NCBI GenBank assembly: GCA_021202715.1
Contig: JAJQCL010000119.1
Span: forward strand, 1 to 5,996
DNA: 5,996 bases
Direction of reading: 5' to 3'
Origin: Lachnospiraceae bacterium
GTDB lineage: Bacteria; Bacillota; Clostridia; Lachnospirales; Lachnospiraceae
Part shown: positions 5,454 through 5,996 of the stretch, piece after piece
How positions within the stretch are numbered: the first letter of the stretch is position 1
Layout: every line of letters starts with the position of its first letter
The notes under the pieces: model-generated
Seen by the model: only the letters and a program-made list of their open reading frames with translations
Databases searched by the model: none
Told to the model about the DNA's origin: nothing
Program-made: the position numbers and the translations under genes

Positions 5454-5996
5454 ATGAAAGAAAAAGTAACCATTCGTAAACCAGTCTTTATTTCGATGGT
5501 CCTGATCTTCGGCGCGGTCATCATCCTGGGGTTTGTCAATCCGCAGCTGTACAGCGACGGAGAGTCGGCCATCGTGGATTTTGCCTGCTCGAATTTCGGC
5601 TGGGCCTATGATCTGGTCACGTTGGGGCTGGTAGGCTTCTGCGTGTGGGTCATGTTCAGCAAGAAGGTCGGAGGAATCAAGATCGGCGGCAAGGACGCCA
5701 AGCCGGTTATGAGCCGCTGGGCCTGGTTCGTCATCTCCCTGTGCGGCGGCATTGCGACAGGTATTGTGTTCTGGGGCATTGCCGAGCCGGTCACCCACTT
5801 TGTTGAGGGTATTTCCGTGTTCGGGTATGAGTCTCAGTCTCAGAATGCCGCGCTGCTGGCGCTGAGTACGACCTATCTGCACTGGGGCTTTTCGGAATAT
5901 GCCTACTACTGCGTCGCCGGTATTGCCATTGGCGTCTCTGTGTATAACCTGAAGCTGCCCTATCGTGTCTGCTCCTGCCTGTATCCGCTGCTGGGC
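5454..5996 (+). CDS. BCCT-family betaine/carnitine/choline transporter, N-terminal part (runs off the right edge)
   Basis: The frame is open from ATG 5454 to the last base (181 codons of an expected ~500). It encodes a sodium- or exchange-driven carrier of trimethylammonium compounds in the cytoplasmic membrane. Four membrane segments are visible: about 11-29, 48-69, 88-115 and 131-164. The third carries the family hallmark GIATGIVFWGIAEPVTHF (99-116), equivalent to the substrate/sodium region of BetP, and the fourth carries HWGFSEYAYY (143-152). The glycine-rich motif is GIATG instead of BetP's GMGIG, so the middle Gly is Ala. It is transcribed away from the MIO-less lyase gene. As ergothioneine is a histidine betaine, uptake of ergothioneine, perhaps in exchange for a product, is the best inference. 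Glycine betaine, carnitine or choline transport remain possible. Confidence 0.9.
   Translation, partial: MKEKVTIRKPVFISMVLIFGAVIILGFVNPQLYSDGESAIVDFACSNFGWAYDLVTLGLVGFCVWVMFSKKVGGIKIGGKDAKPVMSRWAWFVISLCGGIATGIVFWGIAEPVTHFVEGISVFGYESQSQNAALLALSTTYLHWGFSEYAYYCVAGIAIGVSVYNLKLPYRVCSCLYPLLG

Noticed and set aside
5391..5882. - strand open frames opposite the transporter gene (5391-5882, 5606-5794 and 5267-5572)
   Set aside because: The + strand encodes an unmistakable BCCT membrane protein here; the antisense products are charged, His/Arg/Asp-rich shadows or hydrophobic reversals of the A-rich leader.

Overview
The window looks like chromosomal DNA from a moderately GC-rich Firmicute, probably a gut-type Clostridia member such as a Lachnospiraceae relative. 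The reasons are AGGAGG-type ribosome binding sites before nearly every gene, tight gene packing and the protein families present. This placement is an inference; no rRNA or other marker gene is in view.

Bases 1-3426 are one + strand gene string with short gaps. It holds the 3' end of an unrecognised gene (stop at 170-172), a cupin-type glucose-6-phosphate isomerase (185-778), a phosphotriesterase/lactonase-family amidohydrolase (best start GTG at 813, to 1808), a D-isomer-specific 2-hydroxyacid dehydrogenase (1805-2767) and a KDPG/KHG-type aldolase (2782-3426). Each enzyme keeps its catalytic residues. Together they suggest catabolism of a phosphorylated sugar or sugar acid: isomerisation, lactone opening, oxidation or reduction at a 2-hydroxy acid, then retro-aldol cleavage. 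No kinase, dehydratase or transporter for this route is in the window, so the substrate is unknown. A strong hairpin without a U-run lies after the aldolase, between converging genes.

Bases 3531-5996 hold the most notable part. A 513-residue protein of the histidine/phenylalanine ammonia-lyase family lies on the - strand (3531-5072). A BCCT-family (betaine/carnitine/choline) transporter starts divergently at 5454 and runs off the right edge. The lyase homologue lacks, cleanly and in frame, the Ala-Ser-Gly triad that forms the MIO electrophile, and several MIO- and substrate-contacting positions differ from histidine ammonia-lyase. A MIO-less member of this fold is known: ergothionase, which eliminates trimethylamine from ergothioneine to give thiourocanate. 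Ergothioneine is a betaine, so a divergent BCCT transporter fits. I therefore read the pair as an ergothioneine uptake and cleavage module that standard annotation would probably label 'histidine ammonia-lyase'.

The 381-base divergent intergenic region (5073-5453) contains a tandem TTGTCTAAAA repeat with an 11-base period, a candidate promoter for the lyase gene, a possible 16-codon leader ORF with a good ribosome binding site, and a weak -10-like TACAAT before the transporter.
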